From: Mycobacterium senriense | GTDB taxonomy: Bacteria; Actinomycetota; Actinomycetes; Mycobacteriales; Mycobacteriaceae | Reading direction: 5' to 3' | DNA: 64,000 bases | Assembly (NCBI RefSeq): GCF_019668465.1 | Contig: NZ_AP024828.1 | Coordinates: 5,731,032 to 5,795,031 of the forward strand | Shown here: positions 1-8,939 of the stretch, piece by piece | Layout: each line of letters starts with the position of its first letter | How positions within the stretch are numbered: the first letter of the stretch is position 1 | Program-made: the position numbers and the translations under genes | Notes under the pieces: generated by a model | Told to the model about the DNA's origin: nothing | What the model saw: only the letters and a program-made list of their open reading frames with translations | Database searches by the model: none

Positions 1-2554
1 CCAGCTGCCGCCCCGAGTCGGCCACCGCCGCCGCCACCGCGGCGGCACGCAGCCGTGCCTCCCTCGCCTGCTGGGCCCGCAACCGGGCGTCGCGTTCGGC
101 CGCGGCCGCGCGGCGCAACGAATCCGCCCGCCCGCGAACCGCATTCGCACGCTCCTCGGCGGTCCGCACCGCCAGCCGGGCCTCCACCTCGACGCTGCGG
201 GCGGTTTCGGTCGCCGCAGCGATCTCCTGACGGTTCACGGGTTCTTCGGTCGGCGCGTCCTGGCTCTCCTGAGCGTTGCGCAGCCGGGTTTCCAGCTCGG
301 TGACTTCGGCGACGGTCTGGGTCCGGCCCGCCTCGAGCTCTTCCCGCTGCCGCAGCAGCCTGCTCCACTCGTCCTCGGACCTCCGGGCCTCCTGGCCGAG
401 CCGGCCCAGCTGCTCGTACATCCCGGAGATCTCGCTGTCGGACTCGTTGAGCGCGGCCAGCGCCTGCTCGGCCGAGTCCTGACGGGCAGCCTGCTCGGTC
501 AGCGCCCCGGACAGCGCCGCGGTCAGCTGGGCGACCCGGGCCTCCGCGGCGGTCAGCTCGTCGCCGGCCTTGTCGATCTCCGAGGTCACCTCGAGCGTGG
601 ACAGCTTGCGGTCCGAGCCGCCGGTCACCCAGCCGGCGCCCACCAGGTCACCGTCGAGCGTGACGGCGCGCAGCCGGGGGTGCGCCGCCACCAGGGCCAG
701 CGCCTGGTCCAGGTCGTCGACCACCGCGACGCCGGAGAGCATGGCAGTGATCGCGCCGCGCAGCCGCGCCGGAGCGTCGATGAGGTCGAGCGCCCACCGC
801 GCGCCCGCCGGGGCGGGCTGCGGCGGGGGCTGATCGGCGGGCCAGTCGCCCAGCACCAGTGCGGCGCGGCCACCGTCCGCCTCCTTGAGGGCGGCGACGG
901 CCGAACGGGCCGCGCCGAAGCTTTCGGCGGCCAGCGCGTCGGCCGCCGATCCCAGCACCGCGGCCAGCGCCGCCTCGTAGCCGGGGCGAACCTTGACCAG
1001 CTTGGCCATCGGCCCCAAAAGCCCTGTGCCGCCGTGGTTTTGGGTGAGCCACGCCGCGCCGTCCTTGCGGTCGAGCCCGATCGCGAGCGCGTCGATGCGG
1101 GCCCGCAACGACGCCACCTGGCGTTCGGCGTCCCGCTCGGCGGACTGCAGCTCGGCCACCCGCTCGTCGGCCAGCCGCAGCGCGGCGACGGTGCGCTCGT
1201 GGTGTTCGTCCAGACCGACCTCGCCCTGATCAAGTTCACCGACCCGGCCCTGCACGGTCTCGAATTCCACCTTGGCCTGCTGCGCGCGGGCGGCGGCCTG
1301 TTCGATGCGTTCGGACAGGCGCGCCACGCTGTCGTCGATCGATTCGACGCGCGCCCGCATCGTCTCCACCTGACCGGCCAAGCGCGCCAAGCCTTCTCGG
1401 CGATCCGCCTCGGCGCGCACCGCCGCCATGTGGGCCCGGTCGGCCTCGGCGGCTTCGCGCTCGCGCTCGGCCAATTCGGCACGGGCGCCGTCCAGACGGG
1501 TGCGCGCCCCGGCCAGTTCGGCGAGCAGCTGCCGCTCGGCGACCGCGACCTGCTCGGCCTCGGCTTCCAGCGCGTCGGGGTCGGTGTCGCTGGGGGCGAT
1601 CGGCTCCACATCGAGGTGGTGGGCCCGCTCGCTGGCGATGCGCACCGTCGCGGCGACCCGCTCGGCCAGCGCGGACAGCGCGAACCAGGTGTGCTGCACC
1701 GACTCGGCCCGGCTCGACAGTTCGCCGACGGCGGCCTCGTGGGTGGTCAGCTCCTCGGACGCCACGGCCAGCCGCGACGAGGCCTGGTCGTAGTCGCGGC
1801 GCATGGCGGCCTCGGCCTCGAAGATGGCCTCGCGCTCGCCCTGCCGGTTGACCAGGTCGTCGGCGGCCAGCCGCAGCCGGGCGTCACGCAGGTCGGCCTG
1901 GATGGTCTGGGCGCGACGGGCCACCTCGGCCTGGCGGCCCAGCGGCTTGAGCTGGCGGCGCAGTTCGGTGGTCAGGTCGGTGAGGCGGGCCAGGTTCGCC
2001 GACATCGCGTCGAGTTTGCGGAGCGCCTTTTCCTTGCGCTTGCGGTGCTTGAGCACACCGGCGGCCTCTTCGATGAACGCGCGACGGTCCTCCGGCCGCG
2101 ACTGCAGGATCTCGTCGAGCTTGCCCTGCCCGACGATGACGTGCATCTCCCGGCCGATCCCGGAGTCGCTCAGCAATTCCTGAACATCCATCAAACGGCA
2201 ACTGCTGCCGTTGATTTCGTACTCGCTGGCGCCGTCGCGGAACATCCGCCGCGTGATCGACACCTCGGAGTATTCGATGGGCAGCGCGTTGTCGGAGTTA
2301 TCGATGGTGACGGTGACCTCGGCGCGGCCCAGCGGGGCTCGCGACGAGGTCCCGGCGAAGATGACGTCTTCCATCTTCCCGCCGCGCAGCGTCTTTGCGC
2401 CCTGCTCCCCCATGACCCAGGCCAGCGCGTCGACGACGTTGGATTTGCCGGAGCCGTTGGGCCCGACGACGGCGGTGATGCCCGGCTCGAAGCGCAGAGT
2501 CGTCGGCGAGGCGAAGGACTTGAAGCCCTTCAGCGTCAGACTCTTGAGGTACAC
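1..2554 (-). CDS. smc: Chromosome segregation ATPase SMC (N-terminal ~851 residues; 3' end outside window)
   Basis: Structural maintenance of chromosomes protein, the ATPase core of condensin, which acts on the nucleoid. Reading leftward from a GTG at 2554, the protein starts [15 protein letters not shown] and has the Walker A loop GPNGSGKSN near residue 33, followed by the N-terminal ATPase head. A long Glu/Arg/Ala-rich coiled coil comes next, then a Gly-rich hinge around residues 510-680, then the returning coiled coil, which is still open at the left edge. The family is about 1,200 residues long, so roughly 350 C-terminal residues, including the Walker B/signature head, are missing. The frame has no stop from 2554 to base 2. 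The next gene upstream on the same strand is acyP, after a 258-base gap. The identity is secure; only the 3' end is unseen. Confidence 0.97.
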   Translation of the reverse strand, partial: MYLKSLTLKGFKSFASPTTLRFEPGITAVVGPNGSGKSNVVDALAWVMGEQGAKTLRGGKMEDVIFAGTSSRAPLGRAEVTVTIDNSDNALPIEYSEVSITRRMFRDGASEYEINGSSCRLMDVQELLSDSGIGREMHVIVGQGKLDEILQSRPEDRRAFIEEAAGVLKHRKRKEKALRKLDAMSANLARLTDLTTELRRQLKPLGRQAEVARRAQTIQADLRDARLRLAADDLVNRQGEREAIFEAEAAMRRDYDQASSRLAVASEELTTHEAAVGELSSRAESVQHTWFALSALAERVAATVRIASERAHHLDVEPIAPSDTDPDALEAEAEQVAVAERQLLAELAGARTRLDGARAELAEREREAAEADRAHMAAVRAEADRREGLARLAGQVETMRARVESIDDSVARLSERIEQAAARAQQAKVEFETVQGRVGELDQGEVGLDEHHERTVAALRLADERVAELQSAERDAERQVASLRARIDALAIGLDRKDGAAWLTQNHGGTGLLGPMAKLVKVRPGYEAALAAVLGSAADALAAESFGAARSAVAALKEADGGRAALVLGDWPADQPPPQPAPAGARWALDLIDAPARLRGAITAMLSGVAVVDDLDQALALVAAHPRLRAVTLDGDLVGAGWVTGGSDRKLSTLEVTSEIDKAGDELTAAEARVAQLTAALSGALTEQAARQDSAEQALAALNESDSEISGMYEQLGRLGQEARRSEDEWSRLLRQREELEAGRTQTVAEVTELETRLRNAQESQDAPTEEPVNRQEIAAATETARSVEVEARLAVRTAEERANAVRGRADSLRRAAAAERDARLRAQQAREARLRAAAVAAAVADSGRQL

Positions 2555-2705
2555 GGCGAGCCAGACTACCGCTCAAATCACCCCGGACGGCTGCACCGAG
2601 GGTGTCGGCAGGGTCCGAAATATCGTCGCGCTTCGAGCGGTCGGCGCACTGGTCACAGTGGTCACATCCGCCACGGAGAGCGGGTGATTATGACCTTCCG
2701 AATCA

Positions 2706-2725
2706 CGCTAGCGCCGGCGCTAGCG
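2706..2725. repeat. Perfect 20-bp palindrome between acyP and smc
   Basis: The sequence CGCTAGCGCCGGCGCTAGCG is its own reverse complement over all 20 bases. It lies about 150 bases upstream of the smc start, in the 258-base gap between acyP and smc. No T-run follows on either strand, so it is not a classic intrinsic terminator. It could be an operator, a cruciform-forming repeat or a U-less terminator; the sequence alone does not decide. Confidence 0.7.
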
Positions 2726-2812
2726 CGTTTCACACTCGACCATCGGTGCTCCAGGTGGTGCCGGTGTGACAGATGTGACGGACGGAAGGCCGCCGCGGGC
2801 CCGGACGTGTCG

Positions 2813-3106
2813 TCAGCGCTCGACGAAACCCTCGAATCGCTCCTGCGGCTGCGACCACTCTGCGACCACCTTGTCGACGTGACCGGGCCGCGACGGCCAG
2901 GCCGTGCCGCCTTCCAGCAGGTGCAGCAGCCGCTCGCCGGCCGCCCGCGGACCCTGGGCGACCACCAGGACGCGGCCGTCGGCCTGGTTGGCCGCGTAAC
3001 CGGTGAGGCCCAGCTCCAGCGCACGGCAGCGCGTCCACCAGCGGAAACCCACCCCCTGGACCCGGCCGTGCACCCAGGCGGTGAGTTGGGTGTCAGGCTC
3101 CGGCAT
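2813..3106 (-). CDS. acyP: Acylphosphatase
   Basis: Small cytosolic enzyme (97 residues) that hydrolyses carboxyl-phosphate bonds in acyl phosphates. The family signature is present: VHGRVQGVGFRWW near residues 12-24 contains the phosphate-binding loop and the catalytic Arg, and the catalytic Asn lies in TGYAANQADGRV near residue 40. The length is normal for the family. The ATG at 3106 is chosen because the protein then begins just before the first beta strand; a longer frame to 3301 only runs across the OsmC gene. The start overlaps the end of the OsmC-like gene by 14 bases, so the two are probably cotranscribed towards smc. Confidence 0.93.
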   Translation of the reverse strand: MPEPDTQLTAWVHGRVQGVGFRWWTRCRALELGLTGYAANQADGRVLVVAQGPRAAGERLLHLLEGGTAWPSRPGHVDKVVAEWSQPQERFEGFVER

Positions 3107-3518
3107 CTTTCGCCTCGGAGCTGACCTCGAAGTTGACCGTGGTACCGGACTTGAGCGTGCGACCGACGGTGCAGATCTGATCGATGGCCCGGTTGACCAC
3201 GACCAGCAGGCGCTCCTTCTCGTCGTCGGCCAGGCTCGACAGGTCCAGTTCCAGGGACTCCTCCAGCAGCGGATAGCGCTCCTGCTCGCGGTCGGCGGCA
3301 CCGGAGACCCTGATCACCGCCATGTAGTCGTCGCCCAGCCGGCGGGCCAGCGGCAGGTCGCTGGACATCCCGCTGCACGCCGCGAGCGCGATCTTGAGCA
3401 GCTCACCGGGCGTGAACACGCCCTCGACGTCCTCGGAACCGATCAGCACCTGCGCGCCGCGCGAGCTGTACCCGGTGTAGCGGCGAGTTCCGCTGCGTTC
3501 CACCCATAGTTCGGCCAT
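3093..3518 (-). CDS. OsmC/Ohr-family protein (Rv2923c-like)
   Basis: A 141-residue protein of the OsmC superfamily, whose members are thiol-dependent peroxidases or related small redox proteins of the cytosol. It has the usual order: an N-terminal beta region, then a helix with the conserved stretch FTPGELLKIALAACSGMSSD (first Cys near residue 48), then a second Cys in the helix near residue 115 (DQICTVGR). The two-Cys arrangement fits the family's peroxide-reducing centre. Its 3' end overlaps acyP by 14 bases. It is divergent from the deacetylase gene at 3572, with only 53 bases between them. The substrate is not known from the sequence. Confidence 0.85.
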   Translation of the reverse strand: MAELWVERSGTRRYTGYSSRGAQVLIGSEDVEGVFTPGELLKIALAACSGMSSDLPLARRLGDDYMAVIRVSGAADREQERYPLLEESLELDLSSLADDEKERLLVVVNRAIDQICTVGRTLKSGTTVNFEVSSEAKDAGA

Positions 3519-3571
3519 GGCCTATTTCTACCGGGCGCGCCGAACTCGGATGCGCGGGCATACTGCTAAGC

Positions 3572-4348
3572 ATGGCCACCGTCGTCGCTTTCCACGCCCA
3601 CCCCGACGACGAGGTCGTGCTCACCGGCGGCACCCTGGCGCGGGCGGCCGCGGCCGGGCACCGGGTGGTCGTGGTCACGGCCACCGACGGGCGCGTCCAC
3701 AACGAGGACGGCAACTACCGGCTCGACGAATTACGCCGAAGCGCAAACATTCTCGGGGCGCACCGGGTGGAGTGCCTCGGGTACGCCGACAGCGGCTACG
3801 GCCCGTTGTTCTATCCGGATCCGCCCGGGCGCACCCGGTTCGGGCGGGCCGATCTCGACGAGGCCGCCGGGCGGCTGGCCGGCATCCTGCGCGACGAACG
3901 TGCCGATCTGCTGCTCAGCTACCAGCCCAACGGCGGCTACGGCCACCGCGACCACGTTCAGGTGCACCACGTCGGCAAGCGGGCCGCCGAACTCGCCGCC
4001 ATCCAGCGGGTGCTCGAGGTGACCATGCCGCGCGAAATGCTGCTCCGCGTCAGCGATGTCGCCCACCTGTTGCGGCTGCCCGGGCCGTACGAGCGTGACA
4101 TCGTTCGTGGTGCGTACGCGCCACGCGCAGCAATCACCCATCGCGTCAACGTCTTTCGCTTCGCGCGCCAGAAGCGCGACGCATTCGCCGCGCACCGCTC
4201 TCAGATCGGCGCTTCGCGCCTGGCCGCGAAGGTGTTCGGGCTGCTGCTCCGGTTGCCGCCCCCGGTGTTCGGTGCGCTGTTCAGCCACGAGTGGTTCGTG
4301 GACCCGGCGTTGCCCACTGGGACGCTGCGCCGCGACATCTTCGATTGA
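3572..4348 (+). CDS. PIG-L (LmbE-like) family deacetylase
   Basis: A 258-residue protein of the zinc-dependent N-acetylglucosaminyl deacetylase family, which includes MshB and Mca of mycothiol metabolism. The metal-binding motif AHPDDE lies at residues 9-14, and the second motif GHRDHVQVHH is near residue 130. No signal peptide is visible, so it should be cytosolic. It is a paralogue of MshB/Mca rather than either one: it is shorter and outside their usual contexts. M. tuberculosis has no gene at this position (OsmC-like gene directly next to fpg), so it is accessory. A CATACT hexamer 7 bases before the ATG suggests a leaderless transcript. The natural substrate is unknown. Confidence 0.85.
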   Translation: MATVVAFHAHPDDEVVLTGGTLARAAAAGHRVVVVTATDGRVHNEDGNYRLDELRRSANILGAHRVECLGYADSGYGPLFYPDPPGRTRFGRADLDEAAGRLAGILRDERADLLLSYQPNGGYGHRDHVQVHHVGKRAAELAAIQRVLEVTMPREMLLRVSDVAHLLRLPGPYERDIVRGAYAPRAAITHRVNVFRFARQKRDAFAAHRSQIGASRLAAKVFGLLLRLPPPVFGALFSHEWFVDPALPTGTLRRDIFD

Positions 4349-4358
4349 GGGGACACAC

Positions 4359-5228
4359 TCAAACACGAGGTCGCGGTTGGCATTTCGGGCAGTAGAACGA
4401 GGAGCGGTTCATGAACTTCTCCCGGCGCATCACCGTTCCGCAACGACGGCAGGCTTGGCCATCGCGGCCGTAGGCGTCCAGCGATCGGTCGAAGTATCCG
4501 GATTCGCCGTTGACGTTGACGTACAGCGAATCGAACGAGGTCCCGCCCTGGGCCAGCGCATCGCGCATCACCTCGGCCGCCGCGTCCAGCACGGCGATCA
4601 ACTGCTTGCGGCTCAGCGTGTCGGCGATCCGGGCGCCGTTCAGCTTGGCGCGCCACAGCGCCTCGTCGGCGTAGATGTTGCCGATGCCGGACACCACCTG
4701 CTGATCGAGAAGCTGCCGCTTGATCTCGGAATGCTTGCGCCGCAACACTTTTACTACCGCATCCGCATCGAAACGCGGGTCCAGCGGGTCACGCGCCAGA
4801 TGTGCGACGGGCTCCGGCAGCACGCTGCCGTCCACCTCGACCAGATCGGCGAGCATCCACCCACCGAAGGTGCGCTGATCGGCGAAGCTCAGCACGGTCC
4901 CGTCGTCGAGCAGCGCGGAGATCCGGACGTGGTCGGCGCGCGGCACCTCGCCCAGTAGCATCTGCCCACTCATGCCGAGGTGCACCACCAGCGCCGTATC
5001 CGATTCCTGCCCAGCGGGTTCCGTGTCGAGCAGCAACCACAGGTACTTGCCGCGCCGATCGGTGCCGGTGATCCGCGCGTTCAGCAGCCGTGCGGTGAGG
5101 TCCGCGGGCCCGGCTTCGTGACGACGCACCGCGCGCGGGTGATGCACTCGCACGGCCGTCATCGTCTTGCCGACGACGTGGGCGTGCAGGCCGCGGCGCA
5201 CCACCTCGACTTCGGGCAGTTCGGGCAT
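4359..5228 (-). CDS. mutM: Formamidopyrimidine-DNA glycosylase (Fpg/MutM)
   Basis: Bifunctional DNA glycosylase/AP lyase that removes 8-oxoguanine and formamidopyrimidines. The 289-residue protein starts [14 protein letters not shown], giving the catalytic Pro2 and Glu3. A Lys lies in GKYLWLLL near residue 60, the H2TH region carries the [17 protein letters not shown] stretch, and the C-terminal zinc finger has the pattern CRRCG...YCPKCQ. The length is typical. Its start abuts the rnc stop (5229/5228), so smc-side repair and RNA-processing genes form one strand-wise cluster. The 3' end is 10 bases from the convergent PIG-L gene. Confidence 0.97.
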   Translation of the reverse strand: MPELPEVEVVRRGLHAHVVGKTMTAVRVHHPRAVRRHEAGPADLTARLLNARITGTDRRGKYLWLLLDTEPAGQESDTALVVHLGMSGQMLLGEVPRADHVRISALLDDGTVLSFADQRTFGGWMLADLVEVDGSVLPEPVAHLARDPLDPRFDADAVVKVLRRKHSEIKRQLLDQQVVSGIGNIYADEALWRAKLNGARIADTLSRKQLIAVLDAAAEVMRDALAQGGTSFDSLYVNVNGESGYFDRSLDAYGRDGQACRRCGTVMRREKFMNRSSFYCPKCQPRPRV

Positions 5229-5942
5229 CTAGACGCTGGTTTTCCCCGCGGGGTCCAGCACGTCGAGCGTCTTCCAGGTGGCCGCCGCGGCCTTCTGCTC
5301 GGCTTCCTTCTTGGAACGGCCCACCCCTGTGCCGTATTCGATCTCCGCCACGACGACGACCGCGGTGAATTCCTTGTCGTGGTCGGGCCCGGTGGAGGTG
5401 ACGACGTAGGAGGGCGCACCCATGCCGCGGGCCGCAGTCAGTTCCTGCAGGCTGGTCTTCCAGTCCAGGCCGGCCCCCAGCGTCGGCGCGGCGTCCAGCA
5501 GCGGGCCGAACAACCGCAGAATCACCTCGCGCGCAACGTCGATGCCGTGATCGAGGTAGATCGCGCCCAGCAGCGATTCCATGCCGTCGGCCAGGATGCT
5601 GGATTTGTCGGCGCCGCCGGTGTTGGCTTCCCCGCGCCCCAGCATCAGGTGGACGCCGAGGCCCCCGTCGCACAGCTTGCGCGCGACGTCGGCCAGCGCC
5701 TGGGTGTTGACCACGCTGGCGCGCAATTTGGCCAGATCACCCTCGGTGCGGTCGGGGTGCCGGTGGTACAGCTCGTCGGTGACGGTCAGTCCCAGCACGG
5801 CATCGCCCAGGAATTCCAGGCGTTCGTTGGTCGGCAGGCCGCCGTGTTCGTAGGCATAACTGCGATGCGTGAGGGCCAGGGACAGCAGTTCCTCGGACAG
5901 CTCAACCCCGAGGGCGTCGAGCAGCTGTTGGCGTGAACTCAC
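5229..5942 (-). CDS. rnc: Ribonuclease III
   Basis: Double-strand-specific endoribonuclease that processes rRNA precursors and other structured RNAs. The 237-residue protein has the RNase III signature [13 protein letters not shown] near residues 41-53, the second acidic motif [10 protein letters not shown] near residue 113, and a C-terminal double-stranded RNA-binding domain from about residue 160 that ends in the [14 protein letters not shown] helix. The GTG start at 5942 overlaps the TGA of the upstream DUF177 gene in a GTGA, which fixes the start and implies coupled translation. Confidence 0.97.
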   Translation of the reverse strand: MSSRQQLLDALGVELSEELLSLALTHRSYAYEHGGLPTNERLEFLGDAVLGLTVTDELYHRHPDRTEGDLAKLRASVVNTQALADVARKLCDGGLGVHLMLGRGEANTGGADKSSILADGMESLLGAIYLDHGIDVAREVILRLFGPLLDAAPTLGAGLDWKTSLQELTAARGMGAPSYVVTSTGPDHDKEFTAVVVVAEIEYGTGVGRSKKEAEQKAAAATWKTLDVLDPAGKTSV

Positions 5943-6529
5943 CGCTCACCCCGCGGCTCGTCCGACTCCGCGGTGAACATGCCCGCGAGCTTGGCCCAGC
6001 GCGGATCGATGCGATCGTGCTGATGGTCCGGCTCGGCGGCCAGCGAAACACCGCACTCGGGACACAGCCCGGGGCAGTCCGGCGTGCAGACGGGCGAGAA
6101 CGGAAGTTCCAGTCCGACGGCGTCGACGATCGCCTGCTCGAGGTCGATGGTGTCGTCGACGATGTGGCCCACCTCGTCTTCCTCGGTGGTCGCCTCGGTG
6201 GTGCTGTCCGGGTAGGCGAACAGCTCGGTGAGCCGCACGTGCACCTGCCCCTCGAGCTTGGTCAGGCAGCGCGAACACTCGCCGGCGGTGGGCGCGGTGA
6301 CCGTCCCGGTCACCAGGACGCCCTCGGACACCGATTGGATCTGTAAATCCAGCTCGAGTGGGGCGTCCGCCTCGATCGCGATCATGTCCAGCCCGATGCG
6401 CGACGGACTGGGCACGGTTTTCTGCCACGTCACCATCGCCCCGGGGCGGCGCCCGAGCCGGATGATGTCGAACACCATCGGTGCGGCCAGGCGTGACCGA
6501 GTCGATGGTGTGCTGTGCTGCCGCGTCAT
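5939..6529 (-). CDS. DUF177 (YceD-type) protein, Rv2926c-like
   Basis: A 196-residue protein of the DUF177 family. Members elsewhere sit beside rpmF and rnc and are linked to 23S rRNA accumulation or ribosome assembly. Four clustered Cys are seen: CSRC near residue 85 and C-x3-C-x3-C-x2-C ([12 protein letters not shown]) near residue 150, a plausible metal site. The ATG at 6529 is used because homology begins shortly after it; the longer frame runs into the sepIVA gene. The rpmF gene that accompanies it in many bacteria is not here. It overlaps rnc by four bases, which supports a shared operon. Confidence 0.85.
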   Translation of the reverse strand: MTRQHSTPSTRSRLAAPMVFDIIRLGRRPGAMVTWQKTVPSPSRIGLDMIAIEADAPLELDLQIQSVSEGVLVTGTVTAPTAGECSRCLTKLEGQVHVRLTELFAYPDSTTEATTEEDEVGHIVDDTIDLEQAIVDAVGLELPFSPVCTPDCPGLCPECGVSLAAEPDHQHDRIDPRWAKLAGMFTAESDEPRGER

Positions 6530-6597
6530 ATCGGAAATCCTACGGCGCTGACCGCATATTTCCAGGGCCCGCCCGCCCAGCAAACGGCCGCGAAGGG

Positions 6598-7341
6598 CTA
6601 GCGCACCGCGTAGTCGTGGGTCCCGGCGGCCGTCCGCAGTTGGTGACGCCCGCGCCCCACCGACCGCAGGGTGCCGTTGAGGAATTCCTCGAACTCGGCG
6701 AGCTTGTTGTCGACATAGATGTCGCATTCGCCGCGCAGCCGGTCGGCCTCGGCGTGCGCCGAGTCGATGAGCCGGGTGGCCTCGGCGTTGGCCGCCTCCA
6801 CCACGCTGTTCTGCGAGACCAGGCGCTGCTGCTCCTTGATGCCCTCTTGCACGGCCTTCTCGTAGGAAATGTTGCCGTTTTCGAGCAACCGGTCGGCTTC
6901 GGCCTGGGCGCGCCCGACGCTGGCCTCGTACTCGCGCTTGGCCGCCGTGGCGATGCGCATCGACTCTTCGCGGGCCTCGCCGACCATCCGCTCGCTGTGC
7001 TGGCGCGCTTCGCTCACCATCCGGTCGGCCTGCGCCTTGGCGTCGGACAGCAGCCGGTCGGCCTCCGAGCGGGCGTGGTTGAGCATCGACTCGGACTCGG
7101 TGGTCGCCGAGGACACCATGGACTCGGAGTGTGCCTTGGCGTCCTGCAGCATCGAGTCGCGCGCATCCAGGACGTCCTGGGCGTCGTCCAGTTCGCCCGG
7201 GATCGCATCCTTGATGTCGTCGATCAACTCCAGCACGTCGCCGCGAGGCACCACGCAGCCGGCCGTCATCGGAACGCCACGGGCTTCTTCCACGATGGCG
7301 CTGAGTTCGTCCAGCGCCTCAAAGACTCGATACACGGCCAC
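6598..7341 (-). CDS. sepIVA: DivIVA-like septation protein SepIVA
   Basis: A 247-residue protein, almost entirely predicted coiled coil, orthologous by content and position to Rv2927c (SepIVA of M. smegmatis), an essential mycobacterial factor for septation and polar growth. The N-terminus MAVYRVFEALDEL is followed by heptad-rich stretches with many SEADRLL/AHSESMV-type repeats from about residue 60 to 220. It lacks a membrane segment. It is the first gene of the strand-wise run towards smc, with a 425-base divergent space to the permease gene. The identity rests on whole-protein character and synteny. Confidence 0.9.
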   Translation of the reverse strand: MAVYRVFEALDELSAIVEEARGVPMTAGCVVPRGDVLELIDDIKDAIPGELDDAQDVLDARDSMLQDAKAHSESMVSSATTESESMLNHARSEADRLLSDAKAQADRMVSEARQHSERMVGEAREESMRIATAAKREYEASVGRAQAEADRLLENGNISYEKAVQEGIKEQQRLVSQNSVVEAANAEATRLIDSAHAEADRLRGECDIYVDNKLAEFEEFLNGTLRSVGRGRHQLRTAAGTHDYAVR

Positions 7342-7766
7342 ACCCTCCTGGCGTCTGCAAAGATCCTGTTGTTACTAGTGTGCCTGGTGTTGTCCCTGTG
7401 ACTGCGGTGGCGACACCGGTGTGTCGGGTATTAGCCCGTTCGGTGCGCCTCAAACGCCCTGGTCCGGTGTTTCCGGCCCGGCGGTGGGAAGTCAGTGTCA
7501 TCAGGAAGCGCCCATTCACGCTGTTTGCGCGGCCGTCACGGCCGCGCGGGGTGATTCATCCATATTCGTTGCCGGGTCCCGGTGATGCGGGTGGACCACT
7601 GTCCCGGCAGTTGCGTCGACGCGCCGGGGCCCGGCTATGTGCAGCGATTCTAGGTCGCGGACGGCAAACATGGCGACATCCCGCCCGTGACCTATACCCC
7701 CGAGGGGTATACTCCACGTTGGGCGCGGCGGCCCTCGAAGCGACTCGTTTCCGGCAGGAGGACACA
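7342..7766. other. Divergent intergenic region between sepIVA and the permease gene
   Basis: This 425-base stretch separates two divergent genes and holds no supported gene. An open frame continuous with the permease runs through it from 7380, but it lacks family homology and precedes the ribosome-binding site, so it is not used. The recognisable element is the operator-like palindrome at 7693-7711. An AGGAGG at 7756-7761 marks the permease start. Confidence 0.7.
7693..7711. promoter_or_regulatory. CsoR/RicR-type operator upstream of the permease
   Basis: TATACCCCCGAGGGGTATA is a perfect 8-bp inverted repeat (TATACCCC/GGGGTATA) with a 3-base centre, 56 bases before the permease start. G/C-tract palindromes of the form TACCC-n-GGGTA are the known binding sites of the copper-sensing repressors CsoR and RicR. 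In M. tuberculosis the orthologue of the adjacent permease, Rv2963, belongs to the RicR copper regulon. The most likely role is copper-relieved repression; binding is inferred, not seen. Confidence 0.8.
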
Positions 7767-8933
7767 GTGACGGTGCTATCAGCGGTCGGGCACGCCCTGA
7801 CGCTCGCGGGCTCGATGACGTGGGAAATCCTGTGGGCGCTGATCCTGGGCTTTGCGCTCTCCGCGGTGGTGCAGGCCGTCGTGCGCCGCGCCACGATCGT
7901 GTCGCTGATGGGTGACGACCGACCGCGCACCCTGGCCGTCGCGGCCGGACTGGGAGCGGCGTCGTCGTCGTGCTCGTACGCCGCGGTGGCGTTGGCGCGA
8001 TCGCTGTTCCGCAAGGGCGCCGACTTCACCGCCGCGATGGCGTTCGAAATCGGATCCACCAACCTGGTGGTGGAGTTGGGCATCATCCTGGCGCTGCTGA
8101 TGGGCTGGCAGTTCACCGCCGCCGAGTTCGTCGGCGGCCCGCTGATGATCGTGGTGCTGGCCGTGTTGTTCCGGCTGTTCATCCGGGCGCGCCTCGTCGA
8201 CGCCGCCCGCGAGCAGGCCGAGCGGGGAATCGCCGGCTCCATGGAAGGCCACGCCGCCATGGACATGTCCATCCAGGGGGAAGGCTCGTTCTGGCGACGG
8301 CTGTTCTCCCCCGCGGGCCTGACCTCGGTCTCGCACGTGTTCGTGATGGAGTGGCTGGCGATCCTGCGCGACCTCGTCCTGGGCCTGCTGATCGCGGGCG
8401 CCATCGGGGCCTGGGTGCCCGAAAAGTTCTGGCAGGTCTTCTTTTTGGCCGACCACCCGGGCCTCTCCGCGATATGGGGGCCGATCGTGGGGCCCGTCGC
8501 GGCGATCGTGTCCTTCGTATGCTCCATCGGCAATGTCCCGCTGGCCGCGGTGCTGTGGAACGGCGGCATCAGCTTCGGCGGCGTCATCGCGTTCATCTAC
8601 GCCGACCTGCTGATCCTTCCGATCCTCAACATCTACCGCAAGTACTACGGCACCAAGATGATGCTGACCCTGCTGGGCACCTTCTACGCCGCGATGGTCG
8701 CCGCCGGGTATCTGGTCGAATTGATCTTCGGCACAACCCATCTCATTCCCCCGCAACGCAACGCGACGGTAATTGAAGCCTCGATCTCGTGGAACTACAC
8801 GACCTGGCTCAACATCGCGTTCCTGGCGCTCGCGGCCATCCTGGTCGCCCGGTTCCTCACCTCCGGGGGCCTGCCGATGGTGCGCATGATGGGCGGTTCC
8901 CCCGACGCCGGCGAATCCCAACATCACCACTGA
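7767..8933 (+). CDS. Copper-regulon permease (DUF318/COG0701 family, Rv2963-like)
   Basis: A 388-residue polytopic membrane protein with about eight to ten hydrophobic segments. It carries the family's paired motifs, GAASSSCSYAAVALARSLF near residue 65 and VCSIGNVPLAAVLWNGG near residue 250, each with one Cys within the membrane. The central loop (residues 150-180) is charged, and the C-terminus ends in a His triplet. The GTG start at 7767 follows AGGAGG with a 5-base gap. It matches Rv2963, a RicR-controlled gene in M. tuberculosis, so a role in copper handling is likely, though the transported substrate is unproven. The family also contains thiol/arsenical permeases. Confidence 0.85.
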   Translation: MTVLSAVGHALTLAGSMTWEILWALILGFALSAVVQAVVRRATIVSLMGDDRPRTLAVAAGLGAASSSCSYAAVALARSLFRKGADFTAAMAFEIGSTNLVVELGIILALLMGWQFTAAEFVGGPLMIVVLAVLFRLFIRARLVDAAREQAERGIAGSMEGHAAMDMSIQGEGSFWRRLFSPAGLTSVSHVFVMEWLAILRDLVLGLLIAGAIGAWVPEKFWQVFFLADHPGLSAIWGPIVGPVAAIVSFVCSIGNVPLAAVLWNGGISFGGVIAFIYADLLILPILNIYRKYYGTKMMLTLLGTFYAAMVAAGYLVELIFGTTHLIPPQRNATVIEASISWNYTTWLNIAFLALAAILVARFLTSGGLPMVRMMGGSPDAGESQHHH

Positions 8934-8939
8934 CCGGGG

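Noticed and set aside
2749..2785. CRP-like site from the TGTGAC repeats near 2.76 kb
   Set aside because: The two TGTGAC copies are direct, not inverted, and lack the TCACA half; not a convincing cAMP-receptor site.
680..3124. Long plus-strand open frame of 814 codons
   Set aside because: It lies antisense to smc and acyP and reads as His/Arg/Gly-rich low-complexity protein with no family motif; a GC-rich shadow of the real genes.
7380..7766. N-terminal extension of the permease frame
   Set aside because: No transmembrane or family content; it crosses the operator, and a ribosome-binding site sits at 7756-7761 right before GTG 7767.
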